Below are positions 32,611-43,152 of a stretch of DNA of 64,000 nt, in pieces. How positions within the stretch are numbered: the first letter of the stretch is position 1; each line of letters opens with the position of its first letter. The notes beneath the pieces are model-generated. The model ran no database searches. It was given only the letters and a program-made list of their open reading frames with translations, and had not been told where the DNA came from. This DNA comes from Tragulus kanchil (taxonomy: Eukaryota > Chordata > Mammalia > Artiodactyla > Tragulidae), in assembly GCA_022376925.1 (NCBI GenBank), contig JAIOJX010000005.1, positions 9,266,501 to 9,330,500 of the forward strand. The letters are read 5' to 3'. The position numbers were made by a program, and so were the translations under genes.

Positions 32611-33025
32611 GCCTAAACCTGGGGTGGGCCTCAAAAAGCAGCTAAAGGGCATCATGCATGTGCAGTGTATAGTTGCCTCTCCGGGGCTCCTGGGAACTGA
32701 GTTCTAGACATGGTTGAGGTTCTGCCTATCAGATATGCAGAGGTGGTTTCCACATGCTGTTGCATGGGTGGAGAGAGGTGGGCGGAGGAGTTATCTGCTG
32801 GCGGGGACGTGGAGGAGGGCATGTGATTCTCACCTTGACAAAACATCTGCTCCCTGCATGGACTCGTTTCAGGACATTGATATTGTCATTTTGGCCTAGA
32901 GGTTGTTTCTTTGTTATTGTTATTTAGTCCGTAAGGTGTCCAACTCTTTGCAATCAGACTCCTCTGTCCGTGGGATTTCTTTAGGCCTCTTTAAAATGTG
33001 AAACCAACTATAACTTTCTGGGGTT

Positions 33026-33323
33026 TTTTGTTGTTGTTGTTTTTTGTTTGTTTGTTTGTTTGGGTGGGGAGGGGGCAGGCAGGCCACTTCTATTGGTCTT
33101 TCATCTTTGTTCTTTGACCTGCGTGGGCCTCCCATCGCGGTGGCCTCTGTGGTCGCAGAGCACCGGCTCTGGGCGCATGCGCTCCAGAGCTCCGGCTCGG
33201 TAATTGGACACATTGGTCCAGCCGCTCCGCGGCACGTGGGATCTTCCCAGGCCAGGGATCAAACCGGCGCCCCTTGCACTGCAAGGCGGTGTCCTTACCC
33301 ACTGGACCACCAGGGAAGCCCTA
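33026..33323 (-). mobile_element. GC-rich CHR-like SINE, reverse (copy of 31917-32214)
   Basis: Duplicate in duplication 13, with one G/A change at 33117. Confidence 0.93.
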
Positions 33324-33328
33324 TAACA

Positions 33329-33594
33329 TTTTTGAATATTTATTTTTAATTGGAGGATAACTGCTTTACAATGTTATGTTGGCTTCTGCCAGACAACGAG
33401 GTAAATTGGCCGTTAAGTGCATACACATCTCCTCCCTCTTGAACCTCCCTAACTTCCCATCCAATCTCACATCTGGCTCTTCCGCCGTCTCCCCACCCTG
33501 TCTTCTGGGGTGTCGCTGAGTACCACATCGAGCTCCCTGTGCTATACGGCGACTTTCCACTCGCTGTCTATTTTGCAGGTGGTCACGTGTATGT
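33329..33594 (-). mobile_element. L1 3'-end fragment, reverse (copy of 32220-32485)
   Basis: Duplicate in duplication 13. Confidence 0.75.
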
Positions 33595-33598
33595 TTTG

Positions 33599-33822
33599 GG
33601 CTTCCCTGGTGGCTCAGCAGTAAAGGGTCCTCCTGCAAGGCAAGCGTCACAGGAGACACCGGTTCGATCCCTTGGTGGGAAAGATCCCTGGAGGAGGGTA
33701 TGGCCACCCACTCCAGTGTGCTTGCCTGGAGAATCCCCTGAACAGAGGAGCCCAGTGGGCTACAGTCCACAGGGTCACAAAGAGTGGGATAGGACTGCAG
33801 TGACTTAGCATGAAGTGACAGC
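33599..33822 (+). mobile_element. Bov-tA-type SINE, forward, complete
   Basis: It has the head 'ttccctggtggctcagcag', 'gtgcttgcctggagaatccc', 'gtgggctacagtccac', and the end 'gactgcagtgacttagcatg'. Confidence 0.93.
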
Positions 33823-33849
33823 ATGCATGTGCATGTGCAGTGTATAGGT

Positions 33850-34824
33850 TTCAACACTACTCTCTCAACTCACCGCCCCCTTTCCTTCACTCACTGTGTC
33901 CAAAGACTGTTCTCTAAGCCTGTGGCTGTATTCCTGCCCTGTGAACAGGCTCGGCAGGACCTTTTGTCTAGATTCCGTATAGAAGCATCAGTATACAGTA
34001 TTTGTTCTGAACATGCACATGCTCTGTAAGCATCACTTTTGAGCACTTTCACAAAGGACTAAAGCTGATGTTATATTTACATTAATGAATCAGATATCTC
34101 TTTTATTGTATGATGTAGGTACATTATAAAGCACGATCCCTGTTTCATACGTGTAAAAATATATTTTCTGTGGGCCACACGGTCTTCTTTAATAGAAGTA
34201 GGCTTTCTCTGCCAATGTGGTTTTTCGCATCAACTACTCAAAGCAGCAAGCGCCTGGATCTCTTCTTCGCCCTCCCTCCCTGGAGTTGGGCTTGCTCCCC
34301 CAGCTGCTCTCTATCTGGTATTCCACTGAAAGCTCCGCCTCTCTGAAGTGGCCCATTGTTTGGCGCCATGCCTGGGTGACTGGCTCTCACCAGGACAAAT
34401 ACTAGAGAGGAGGGAGTGGGAGCTGAGTAGACCCCGCGGGGGGAACCACAGACCTCAGAGAAGCCCTCCAGCAAAGCCATCTCCCCAGAAGACAAGGCAA
34501 AACAGAGGTTTGTGTTTTTTCACTGTGGCCAAGTGTCTGTACTCAAAGGCTGGTATTAGCTGGAAAAAACCCATATTTCTGCTGAGTGTGCTGGTGTTTA
34601 ATTCTGTTCTGTTTATTGATCTATACGTGCATTTAATATGTACAGATTTTGCTATTTCAATCCGATACAATTCATAGTACATTTCTTCCTTCATACAGCA
34701 GGCATATATGATGTAGAGGTCATTTATGCACATTAAGAATGTCCTTTCTCTTCTCTTTTGATCGCTGCTTTGATGTCTGTAATTGGCGCTGATGTTCCAA
34801 ATCTCTACAGATTCTGAAAGAAAG
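33850..34824. other. Unique sequence, no feature seen
   Basis: No recognised repeat. The part from 34219 is repeated at 35392. Frames of 60-110 codons have no recognised domain and contain indels between copies that break frame. Confidence 0.5.
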
Positions 34825-34826
34825 TG

Positions 34827-35032
34827 TTAGTCACTCGGCGATGTCTGAGTCTCTGCAACTCCCTGGACCCTAGTCCTCCAGGCTCCTCTGTCCCTGGGAT
34901 TCTCCAGGCAGGAACACTGGAGTGGGAGCGAGCCCCTTCTCCAGGGGATCTTCCCCCCCAGGGACTGAACCCAGGTCTCCTGCATTGCAGGCAGCGGTCT
35001 TCTCTGGCTGAGTCACCAGGAAACCCCCCACC
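34827..35032 (-). mobile_element. Bov-tA-type SINE, reverse
   Basis: 'gttagtcactcggcgatgtc', 'aggctcctctgtccctggga', 'ttgcaggcagcggtcttctc' and the head 'gagtcaccaggaaacc'. Confidence 0.92.
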
Positions 35033-35208
35033 GACTCTAGGAATTACCATTAATATAGATGATCACATCCTCATCCTATGCCACCAAGAGTTGAGATTCC
35101 CTAGTTCCGCGATGTTCTGATGCTCTTTCTCGTGACCCAGCGCTGAGGACCCTGCGTCTGCTCTTTTCCCGTCCTTGTGCCCCTCTCTTTGTGCATGACT
35201 CCAGACAC

Positions 35209-35391
35209 ACAGACTTCCCAGGTGGCGCTGATGGTAAAGAACCCACTTGCCAAAGCAGGAGACGTAAGAGACAGGAGTTCTATCCTTGGGTTGGGAAGAT
35301 CCCCTGAAGGAGAAAATGGCAACCCCTTCCAGTATTCTTGCCTGGGAGATTGATTCCATGGACAGAGGAGCCTGGGGGCTACAGGCCATGG
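35209..35391 (+). mobile_element. Bov-tA-type SINE, forward, cut by the duplication join
   Basis: 'gacttcccaggtggcgctga' to 'ggctacaggccatgggg', where copy B of duplication 14 begins. The complete version is at 36379-36608. Confidence 0.92.
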
Positions 35392-35994
35392 GGTTTTTCG
35401 CATCAACTACTCAAAGCAGCAAGCGCCTGGATCTCTTCTTCGCCTCCCTCCCTGGAGTTGGGCTTGCTCCCCAGCTGCTCTCTATCTGGTATTCCACTGA
35501 AAGCTCCGCCTCTGAAGTGGCCCATTGTTTGGCGCCATGCCTGGGTGACTGGCTCTCACCAGGACAAATACTAGAGAGGAGGGAGTGGGAGCTGAGTAGA
35601 CCCCGCGGGGGGAACCACAGACCTCAGAGAAGCCCTCCAGCAAAGCCATCTCCCCAGAAGACAAGGCAAAACAGAGGTTTGTGTTTTTTCACTGTGGCCA
35701 AGTGTCTGTACTCAAAGGCTGGTATTAGCTGGAAAAAACCCATATTTCTGCTGAGTGTGCTGGTGTTTAATTCTGTTCTGTTTATTGATCTATACGTGCA
35801 TTTAATATGTATAGATTTTGCTATTTCAATCCGATACAATTCATAGTACATTTCTTCCTTCATACAGCAGGCATATATGATGTAGAGGCCATTTATGCAC
35901 ATCAAGAATGTCCTTTCTCTTCTCTTTTGATCGCTGCTTTCATGTCTATAATTGGCGCTGATGTTCCAAATCTCTACAGATTCTGAAAGAAAGT

Positions 35995-36200
35995 GTTAGT
36001 CACTCAGCGATGTCTGAGTCTCTGCAACTCCTTGGACGGTAGTCCTCCAGGCTCCTCTGTCCCTGGGATTCTCGAGGAAGGAACACTGGAGTGGGAGCGA
36101 GCCCCTTCTCCAGGGGATCTTCCCCCCCAGGGACTGAACCCAGGTCTCCTGCATTGCAGGCAGCGGTCTTCTCTGGCTGAGTCACCAGGAAACCCCCCAC
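35995..36200 (-). mobile_element. Bov-tA-type SINE, reverse (copy of 34827-35032)
   Basis: Duplicate in duplication 14 with a cluster of substitutions, more than in its flanks. Confidence 0.92.
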
Positions 36201-36378
36201 CGACTCTAGGAATTACCATTAATATAGATGATCACATCCTCATCCTATGCCACCAAGAGTTGAGATTCCCTATTTCCCGCGATGTTCTGATGCTCTTTCT
36301 CGTGACCCAGCGCTGAGGACCCTGCGTCTGCTCTTTTCCCGTCCTTGTGCCCCTCTCTTTGTGCATGACTCCAGACAC

Positions 36379-36608
36379 ACAGGCTTCCCAGGTGGTGCTG
36401 ACGGTAAAGAACCCACTTGCCAAAGCAGGAGACGTAAGAGACAGGAGTTCTATCCTTGGGTTGGGAAGATCCCCTGAAGGAGAAAATGGCAACCCCTTCC
36501 AGTATTCTTGCCTGGGAGATTGATTCCATGGACAGAGGAGCCTGGGGGGCTACAGGCCATGGGGTCACAAAGAGCTGGACACGACTAAGGCGACACAGTA
36601 CCTGACAC
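36379..36608 (+). mobile_element. Bov-tA-type SINE, forward, complete
   Basis: 'ggcttcccaggtggtgctga' through 'gaagatcccctgaaggag' to 'cacaaagagctggacacgac' and 'ggcgacacag'. Confidence 0.93.
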
Positions 36609-36924
36609 ACAGTGACTCCACCCCTCTCCAAGAGCCTATGCTCCCAGGGACCCGAGAGTCTCGAGGGAGTTCTCAGCAGCCTGACAGAGGGCTCATGACG
36701 CACAGAGGCTGAGCTGCAGGAGTGAAGGTGAAATTCAGATCTAAAGATGGGGACACCAACCAGGACAAATGGCAGAGAGCCCTGGACCTGGGGTGTTTGG
36801 GAATCAGAGGTGCAGGAAGAGAGGAAGCAGTGAAGGCTGACAGAAAGGAAGTAACCCAGTTATTCTCCAGCCTCTGCAGCTCTTGACTCCCCAATAGCCA
36901 CATCTTTCTCTCTCTCTTTTTCTT

Positions 36925-37241
36925 TTAGATTTATTTATTTATTTATTTTAGGCGGGGGTTGGGGAGGGAGGGAAGCGGGCGGGCCACCTCTATTGGTCTT
37001 TCATTTGTCCATTTTCATGCATCTTTGTTCTTTGGCCCATGTGGGCCTCCCATCGCGGTGGCCTCTGTTGTTGCAGAGCACCGGCTCTGGGCGCATGCGC
37101 TCCAGAGCTCCGGCTCGGTGATTGGACACATCGGTCCAGCCGCTCCGCGGCACGTGGGATCTTCCCAGGCCAGGGATCAAACCGGCGGTCCTTGCACTAC
37201 AAGACGGTGTCCTTACCCACTGGACCACCAGGGGAAGCCCG
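36925..37241 (-). mobile_element. GC-rich CHR-like SINE, reverse
   Basis: A (TTTA)n tail (36932-36950), then a G-run block (36951-36981) fitting a G-quadruplex pattern, 'gtgggcctcccatcgcggtg', 'gggcgcatgcgctccagagc' and the head 'ggaccaccaggggaagcccg'. Confidence 0.93.
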
Positions 37242-37808
37242 CCACATCTCTCTTAACTTAGAAATCGCTAAACCAAGATTGCCGTCAGGCTCTGGGATTC
37301 TTTCCCCATCAAAGTTGTGTTTTGGTGGTAATCAAATCACACAAAAGAATATATGCAACTTGAGGAAGTTTTGCCACAAAACCTGAACCTAAATGCTCGT
37401 GGACTTGATGGTCACACATCTGTGGGGGACCTTGGATTTCAGTTTCCATTAACTTTTAACAAGTGCCTGAAATTCCTTTTATGGGACACACAGGTTTTCA
37501 TGCTAGACATGGGAAGGAAGGCGGAAACAGCAGCTTCCAGGGAGAGGTGACATACTGAGCTGCCGGCAAAGCAGAAAGGGGGACAGCTTTGCAGGCGAAA
37601 GGGCGACCAGGGGATCGGGAGGGAGAATGGGACTCAGGTCCTCTAAAAGCAAACACCCCGAGTGGAGTCTCAAAGCTTTGTCCACGTTTGTGCCCCTTAT
37701 TTCTATCTGTTCAGGGAAAAGTGAATACTGAGGACAGAGGTACTCCAAATCCCATGCTGTCATAAGCGAGCAAATGTAGCAACTTCTAGAAGCCATTTCC
37801 AGAGAGCA
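37242..37808. other. Unique sequence, no feature seen
   Basis: No recognised repeat. From 37343 it is repeated at 38431 (duplication 15). Confidence 0.5.
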
Positions 37809-38143
37809 ATACTGCTGTTGGACTGCAAGAAGATCAAACTAGTCCACCCTAAAGGAAATCAACCCTGAATACTCACAGAAAGGACGGATGCTGAAGCTGA
37901 AACTCCAGTACTTTGGCCACCGGATGCGAAGAGATGGCTCATTGGAAGAGAACCTGATGCTGGAAGAGACTTCAGGCAGGAGGAGAAGGGGGTGGCCGAG
38001 GATGAGACAGTTGGATGGCATCATTGACCCAGTGAACTTGAGTTTGAGCAAACTGCAGGAGGTAGTGAAGGACAGGGAAGCCTGGCAGGCTACAGTCCAT
38101 GGGGCTGCAAAGCGCTGGACACAACTTCGCGACTGAACAATAA
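37809..38143 (+). mobile_element. BovB LINE 3' end with reverse-transcriptase C-terminal fragment
   Basis: This is the 5'-truncated 3' end of the RTE-type LINE BovB. An 82-codon frame (37888-38136) gives the known C-terminal wording: MLKLKLQYFGHRMRRD near the start, GRRRRGWPRMRQLDGI in the middle, and DREAWQATVHGAAKRW near the end. The frame is intact here, but nearly all of the protein, including the catalytic core, is absent, so it cannot be active. BovB is the source of the 3' ends of BovA SINEs. Confidence 0.93.
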
Positions 38144-38898
38144 CGACCATAGCATTTATAACGGCCTGAGGGCATCTAAAGTATATTGTGCTCAGCGCTG
38201 GGGCTACAGCTCTGAGAAAAAGTGACATTTAGAGCCCACAGGCCCTGTAGTCTACTAGAGGGGTAGACAAGACATCAGGCAGTTACCACCCAGTCTGAAA
38301 AGCGGGATTGTTATTCCAGTGTAATACACACTTTCGCAGCACGGCGGGTTTTCTCAAAAGTGAAACCAAACTTTTTTGTTTCGCGCCTACCTCCCTGATC
38401 AACTGTCACTAAGGGTAGTCTAACGGCCTAAAAAAGAATATATGCAACTTGAGGAAGTTTTGCCACAAAACCTGAACCTAAATGCTCGTGGACTTGATGG
38501 TCACACATTTGTGGGGGACCTTGTATTTCAGTTTCCATTAACTTTTAACAAGTGCCTGAAATTCCTTTTATGGGACACACAGGTTTTCACGCTAGACATG
38601 GGAAGGAAGGCGGAAACAGCAGCTTCCAGGGAGAGGTGACATACTGAGCTGCCGGCAAAGCAGAAAGGGGGACAGCTTTGCAGGCGAAAGGGCGACTAGG
38701 GGATCGGAAGGGAGAATGGGACTCAGGTCCTCTAAAAGCAAACACCCCGAGTGGAGTCTCAAAGCTTTGTCCACGTTTGTGCCCCTTATTTCTATCTGTT
38801 CAGGGAAAAGTGAATACTGAGGACAGAGGTACTCCAAATCCCATGCTGTCATAAGCGAGCAAATGTAGCAACTTCTAGAAGCCATTTCCAGAGAGCAA

Positions 38899-39232
38899 TA
38901 CTGCTGTTGGACTGCAAGAAGATCAAACTAGTCCACCCTAAAGGAAATCAACCCTGAATACTCACAGAAAGGACGGATGCTGAAGCTGAAACTCCAGTAC
39001 TTTGGCCACCGGATGCGAAGAGATGGCTCATTGGAAGAGACCCTGATGCTGAAAGAGACTTCGGGCAGGAGGAGAAGGGGGTGGCCGAGGATGAGACAGT
39101 TGGATGGCATCATTGACCCAGTGAACTTAAGTTTGAGCAAACTGCAGGAGGTAGTGAAGGACAGGGAAGCCTGGCAGGCTACAGTCCAGGGGGCTGCAAA
39201 GCGCTGGACACAACTTCGCGACTGAACAATAA
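38899..39232 (+). mobile_element. BovB LINE 3' end (copy of 37809-38143)
   Basis: Duplicate in duplication 15. The frame at 38977-39225 is also open. Changes include E/T, E/K and H/Q in the encoded fragment. Confidence 0.93.
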
Positions 39233-39503
39233 CGACCATAGCATTTATAATGGCCTGAGGGCATATAAAGTATATTGTGCTCAGCACTGGGGCTACAGCT
39301 CTGAGAAAAAGTGACATTTAGAGCCCACAGGCCCTGTAGTCTACTAGAGGGGTGGACAAGACATCAGGCAGTTACCACACAGTCTGAAAAGCGTGATTTT
39401 TATTCCAGTGTAATACACACTTTCGCAGCACGGCGGGGTTTTCTCAAAAGTGAAACCAAACTTTTTTTTGTTTCGCGCCTACCTCCCCTGATCAACTGTC
39501 ACT

Positions 39504-40040
39504 CCAAGAGGCAGCACTTGACTCCGTCCTGTGGACTCACGACACTGGCCTCCTGTGGGCAGGCACTTAATAAATAGCACTAAATATCAGAGCGAGGAAA
39601 TGACTGAACTCTAGACAAGGGATCAGCGTGGAGAGTTAGGGACCATTAACTGTGTTCTGGGGGTCAGGAAGCCTTTGGGAAAGAAGTGGTATTTACTCTG
39701 AATTCATGAAAATGGCGTGATGCCCAGGAAAGAAACAGCAGTTCCTTTAAAGGCTCGGAGGCAAGGCGGCTCAGCACGTCCTGCGGAGCGGAGACCGACG
39801 CGGCTGGAGCTCAGAGCGACCGCTCTGTCCACGGGCTTCAGTGCAGAACAAATACAGTGTCATCACGAGGTGGAGGAGGCTGACCATTTAGAAAAAGAGA
39901 CATTTCTTCCAGGGTGATCAAGTCTCTCCCCCGTGCACTGTGTCTTCTCCTGGTCTGGGCCACCTGCCCACCTGGTCCAGTAGCCTTGGGAGTGGGGTGA
40001 GGGGAGAGTAACTGGGGCTGAGCACCCTTCTTTTATTTTT
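39504..40040. other. Unique sequence with a CpG-bearing patch
   Basis: 39750-39830 is locally GC- and CpG-rich ('ggagcggagaccgacgcggc'), unlike its surroundings. No promoter motif or exon is clear. Confidence 0.45.
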
Positions 40041-40043
40041 TTT

Positions 40044-40303
40044 TAAAGTTTTGGCCTCTTTTATTGGTTCTTCATTTTTATTTATTTTCATCCATCTTTA
40101 CTCTTTGGCCTGTGTGGGCCTCCCATCGCAGTGGCCTCTCTCATTGCAGGGCGCCGGCTCTGGGCGCATGCGCTCCAGAGCTCTGGCTCAGAGGTTGGAC
40201 ACATCGCTCCACGGCATGTGGGATCTTCCCAGGCCAGGGATCAAACTGGTGCCCCTTGCACTGCAAGGCAGACTCTTTACCCACTCGACCACCAGGGAAG
40301 CCC
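40044..40303 (-). mobile_element. GC-rich CHR-like SINE, reverse
   Basis: 'ggcctcttttattggttctt', 'gtgtgggcctcccatcgcag', 'gggcgcatgcgctccagagc' and the head 'cgaccaccagggaagcccc'. A short deletion near 'catcgctccacgg'. Confidence 0.92.
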
Positions 40304-40387
40304 CTGAGCACCCTTCTTTAATAAGCAGAAGCAGATTCACAAGCAGCTTTTGTTTTTCTTTTTTTTTAACGTCGTGTATTTAGTTTT

Positions 40388-40735
40388 AAATTTATTTATT
40401 TATTTATTTTTGGCTATTCTGGTTTTTCACTGCTGTCGCAGGCTCTTCTCTAGTTGCAGGGAGCCAGGGCTACTTCTCATGGAGGTGAGCAGGCTTCTTG
40501 TGGTGGTGACTTCTCTCGTTGTGGAACTCGGGCTCTAGGACACACGGACTTCCGTCGTTGTGGCCCACGGGCTCCACAGTTGCGGCTCCGAGGCTCTAGA
40601 GCACAGGCTCCGTAGTTGGCGGCTCACGGGCTTAGTTGCTCCGCAGCGTGTGGGCTCTTTCCAGATCAGGGATCCAAGGCATGTCTCCTGCCTTGGCAGG
40701 TGACCTGTTTACCACTGAGCCACCAGGGAAACCCC
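40388..40735 (-). mobile_element. CHR-type SINE, reverse, full length
   Basis: A (TTTA)n tail, 'ttggctattctggtttttca', repeated 'cgttgtgg...ggctc' blocks, 'ttagttgctccgcagcgtgt', and the head 'accactgagccaccaggga'. Confidence 0.93.
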
Positions 40736-41205
40736 CAAGCTGCTTTTCTAGCCCGGTAAGTTTGAACTCATTCTGTGAGCAGGGATGGGCTTTGAAGAGC
40801 TTTACCGGGGAAACAATGCTTCAACAGAAGGAACAACGCTTCAGCGTTAGTGAGCAGGCACTTTTTGAGTTCCTGCTTGTGAAAAAGGCTCATATTTATA
40901 GGGCACCTGCCCTGGTAGAACCTACAGTTTAGTGGTGAGTAAACGGGCTGAGGGGCCAGCCAGAGGCAGAGGAGCTGCTTGAAGTAGAGAACCTGTTAAC
41001 CAACCCAGCCAGGGTAATCACCCCGATGGGGTGATGTCCATTTTACAGTTGAGAAAGCCAAAGATAGGGAAGTGAACTAACTTACCCAAGACCACGCAGT
41101 TTCAGACTCATCTCTGTGTGATCATAAATCCCACAGAGAAAAGGCATCACACTGTGTAACATGTCCTTACATAACACTGAGATGTGAATTAAGAAAGACG
41201 AATCA
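40736..41205. other. Unique sequence, possible MIR remnant
   Basis: 41035-41105 ('ccattttacagttgagaaag', 'cttacccaagaccacgcagt') resembles a reversed MIR core. The rest is unassigned. Confidence 0.5.
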
Positions 41206-41535
41206 CGGGCTTCCCCTGGTGGTCCAGTGGGTAAGGACACTGCCTTGCAGTGCAGTGCCGGTTCGATCCCTGGCCTGGGAAGATCCCACGTGCCGCGGAG
41301 CAGCTGGACCCATGTGTCCAATGACCGAGCCGGGGCTCTGGAGCGCATGCGCCCAGAGCCGGTGCTCTGCAGCGACAGACGCCACCGCGAGGGGAGGCCC
41401 ACAGGAGCCAAAGAACAAAGACGGATGAAAATAGAGAAATGAAAGACCAATAGAAGTGGCCCGCCTGCTCCCCTCCCTCCTCAACCCGATCCCCGCCCAA
41501 AATAAAATAAATAAATCTTAAAAAAAAAAAAAAAG
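41206..41535 (+). mobile_element. GC-rich CHR-like SINE, forward, with poly(A)
   Basis: The head 'gggcttcccctggtggtcca', 'ccggttcgatccctggcctg' (B-box), 'gagcgcatgcgcccagagcc', a C-rich block (41461-41500) and an A-rich tail to 41535. It shows the sense orientation of the family whose reverse copies dominate the window. Confidence 0.95.
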
Positions 41536-42375
41536 AAGAATCACTAATTGCACACACATACACGTGAAATACAGCCTCACTTTCCAGAAAATGCAGCCTG
41601 GAAAATACTGGTCAGAATATGGCCAGTGGCCTAGCTTTAAGCCTTGTGTGGGCTTATTCAGTCGAGTGAACTCTGTCCTGGGTAAAAACATTCCATAATC
41701 ACAGACCTTACCCCTAGACTTAGCAGGGCCCCTCACAAGTGGAGGCTATTCATAGGATCTCAGAGCTGTCCAACGCCAGTTGGAGTGCCTGATTTGGAAC
41801 ACTCAAGTTCAGTCGAAAAGGCTATGAATTAACATCAGTTTTCTCTTCTTGTTCTGAAAGCTCTCTAGGGGAGTAACTCTGTGTTCCGAAGTTTCATGAC
41901 CCCGATGGGTAGAATGTTCCACTGGGTTCCAGACCCAGCTTATCTGCATGACTGTGGGTCCCTCTCTCTCTTCTTTGGTCCTCTATTGGAAGATAGATCG
42001 GAAAGGCTCTTAAGCGCATTTCTTCTGTAACTCAATGAACCCCAATTTCTTTTAAAGTTTACCCTAGGATTCATTTTCTCCATAAAGTTTCCATTTCTCT
42101 TCTTTGAACTGTTTCATTTCCAATCTCCTTTCTGAAAAAAAGTAGAAATATGCATTCTGGAAAACAGAAGAGCCGCCAATGGCAGTTACAACTGATTGTG
42201 GCTATTGCTGGTGGGGTGTTCTTTAGAGTTGCTGTTTGAACATAGATTGGTGAAGATAGAACCATTGCTCCCAAGGGAAATAAAGGTTGGGCTTCTGTGA
42301 GCCTCTGGTCACATTTACATCAATGGACCAATACCTAACCTCATTTTATATGTCTGGGGGTTTTCGTGGTGCTTT
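41536..42375. other. Unique sequence, no feature seen
   Basis: No repeat or exon recognised, and no duplication. Confidence 0.5.
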
Positions 42376-42600
42376 GCTTTTTTACTTTATTTTTTATCTT
42401 TTATATTGAAGCATAGTTGATTAACAATGTTGTATTAGTTTCAGGTGGACAACGAAGTGATGCACTTACGCGATATCTAGTCTTTTTTCCATTTTTCCCC
42501 CTACTTAGGCTGTTACATAGTATTGAGCAGAGTTCCCTGTGCACTATAGGTGGTCCTTGTTTGTCATTCATTTCCAGTGCAGCAGTGCGCACATGTCAGA
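42376..42600 (-). mobile_element. Bovine-type L1 3'-end fragment, reverse
   Basis: 'atattgaagcatagttgatt', 'aacaatgttgtattagtttc', 'agtattgagcagagttccct' and 'gtgcgcacatgtcag' are in the order expected of reversed cetartiodactyl L1 3' sequence. Confidence 0.75.
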
Positions 42601-42854
42601 ACTCTGTTTGTGAAGAAGGGTACTGAGGAGACTCCTCTGATCCATGCTGCCTGTTTCACAGTCTGCGTGTTTTTGTTGAAACACACTTTATGTCCTGTCT
42701 CACATTGGTTCATGAACATTGACTTCACAGCCAGTGATGCTAGAATTCAGACCTGAATGGAGCTTATGGAACACATGGACTTCTTCCATAAGGCACATCA
42801 CACAGCCTCTGTGCTTACAATACTAGACAACCCTTGGACCCTAGGCTTGGGGGC

Positions 42855-43152
42855 CATTTTATTATTTATTATTATTCTTTTTGGCTTTGTTTTTGCACAT
42901 GAGTTTTCTCTACTTGTGGTGAGTGGAGGCTACTCTCTAGTTGTGGTGGGTGCGCTCCTGTTGTGGGGCATAGACTCTGAGGAGTGTGGGCTTCAGGAGT
43001 TGTAGCTCACGGACTTGGTAGGGCTTGCAGGCTCTAGAGTACAGGTTCAGTATTTGTGGAGTATGGGCCCAGTTCTCTGCAGCATGTAGGTCTTCCTGGA
43101 CCAAGGATAGAACCTGTGTCCCCTGCATTGAAAGGCAGATTCTTGGGAGCCA
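42855..43152 (-). mobile_element. CHR-type SINE, reverse, head truncated
   Basis: 'tttttggctttgtttttgca', 'ggaggctactctctagttgt', 'agcatgtaggtcttcctgga' and 'tgtcccctgcattgaaaggc'. The last part of the head is missing. Confidence 0.9.

Larger units (their letters stand above)
31562..33847. repeat. Local direct duplication 13 (spacing 1109-1176 bp)
   Basis: Copy A is 31562-32670 and copy B 32671-33847. The last part of copy A (about 32610-32658) is a compressed, altered version of the SINE body intact in copy B (33717-33833). Both then agree on 'tgcagtgtatag'. The first 250 bp overlap duplication 12 and so occur three times (30467, 31562, 32671). Confidence 0.95.
34219..36565. repeat. Local direct duplication 14 (spacing 1171-1173 bp)
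   Basis: Copy A is 34219-35391 and copy B 35392-36565, with a GG microhomology. Copy B loses single bases in 'ccctccctccc', 'ccccc' and a CT pair ('gcctctctg' to 'gcctctg'). Inside the reverse SINE there are several substitutions ('cctggaccctag' versus 'cttggacggtag', 'caggcagga' versus 'gaggaagga'). Confidence 0.94.
37343..39503. repeat. Local direct duplication 15 (spacing 1089-1093 bp, most diverged pair)
   Basis: Copy A is 37343-38410, filler 38411-38430, copy B 38431-39503. Around fifteen substitutions were seen by eye, for example 'cacatctgtg/cacatttgtg', 'gcgaccagg/gcgactagg', 'gagaacctg/gagaccctg', 'ttcaggcag/ttcgggcag', 'aacggcc/aatggcc', plus homopolymer changes. That is more than in the other pairs and is at the level expected of two alleles or an older duplication. 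Confidence 0.95.

Noticed and set aside
33366..33857. 163-codon reverse frame and its shorter relative at 32257-32655
   Set aside because: It reads through an L1 3' end and a Bov-tA SINE in antisense.
35286..35846. 186-codon forward frame
   Set aside because: It begins in a SINE and crosses the duplication 14 join at 35391/35392. It exists only because of the join.
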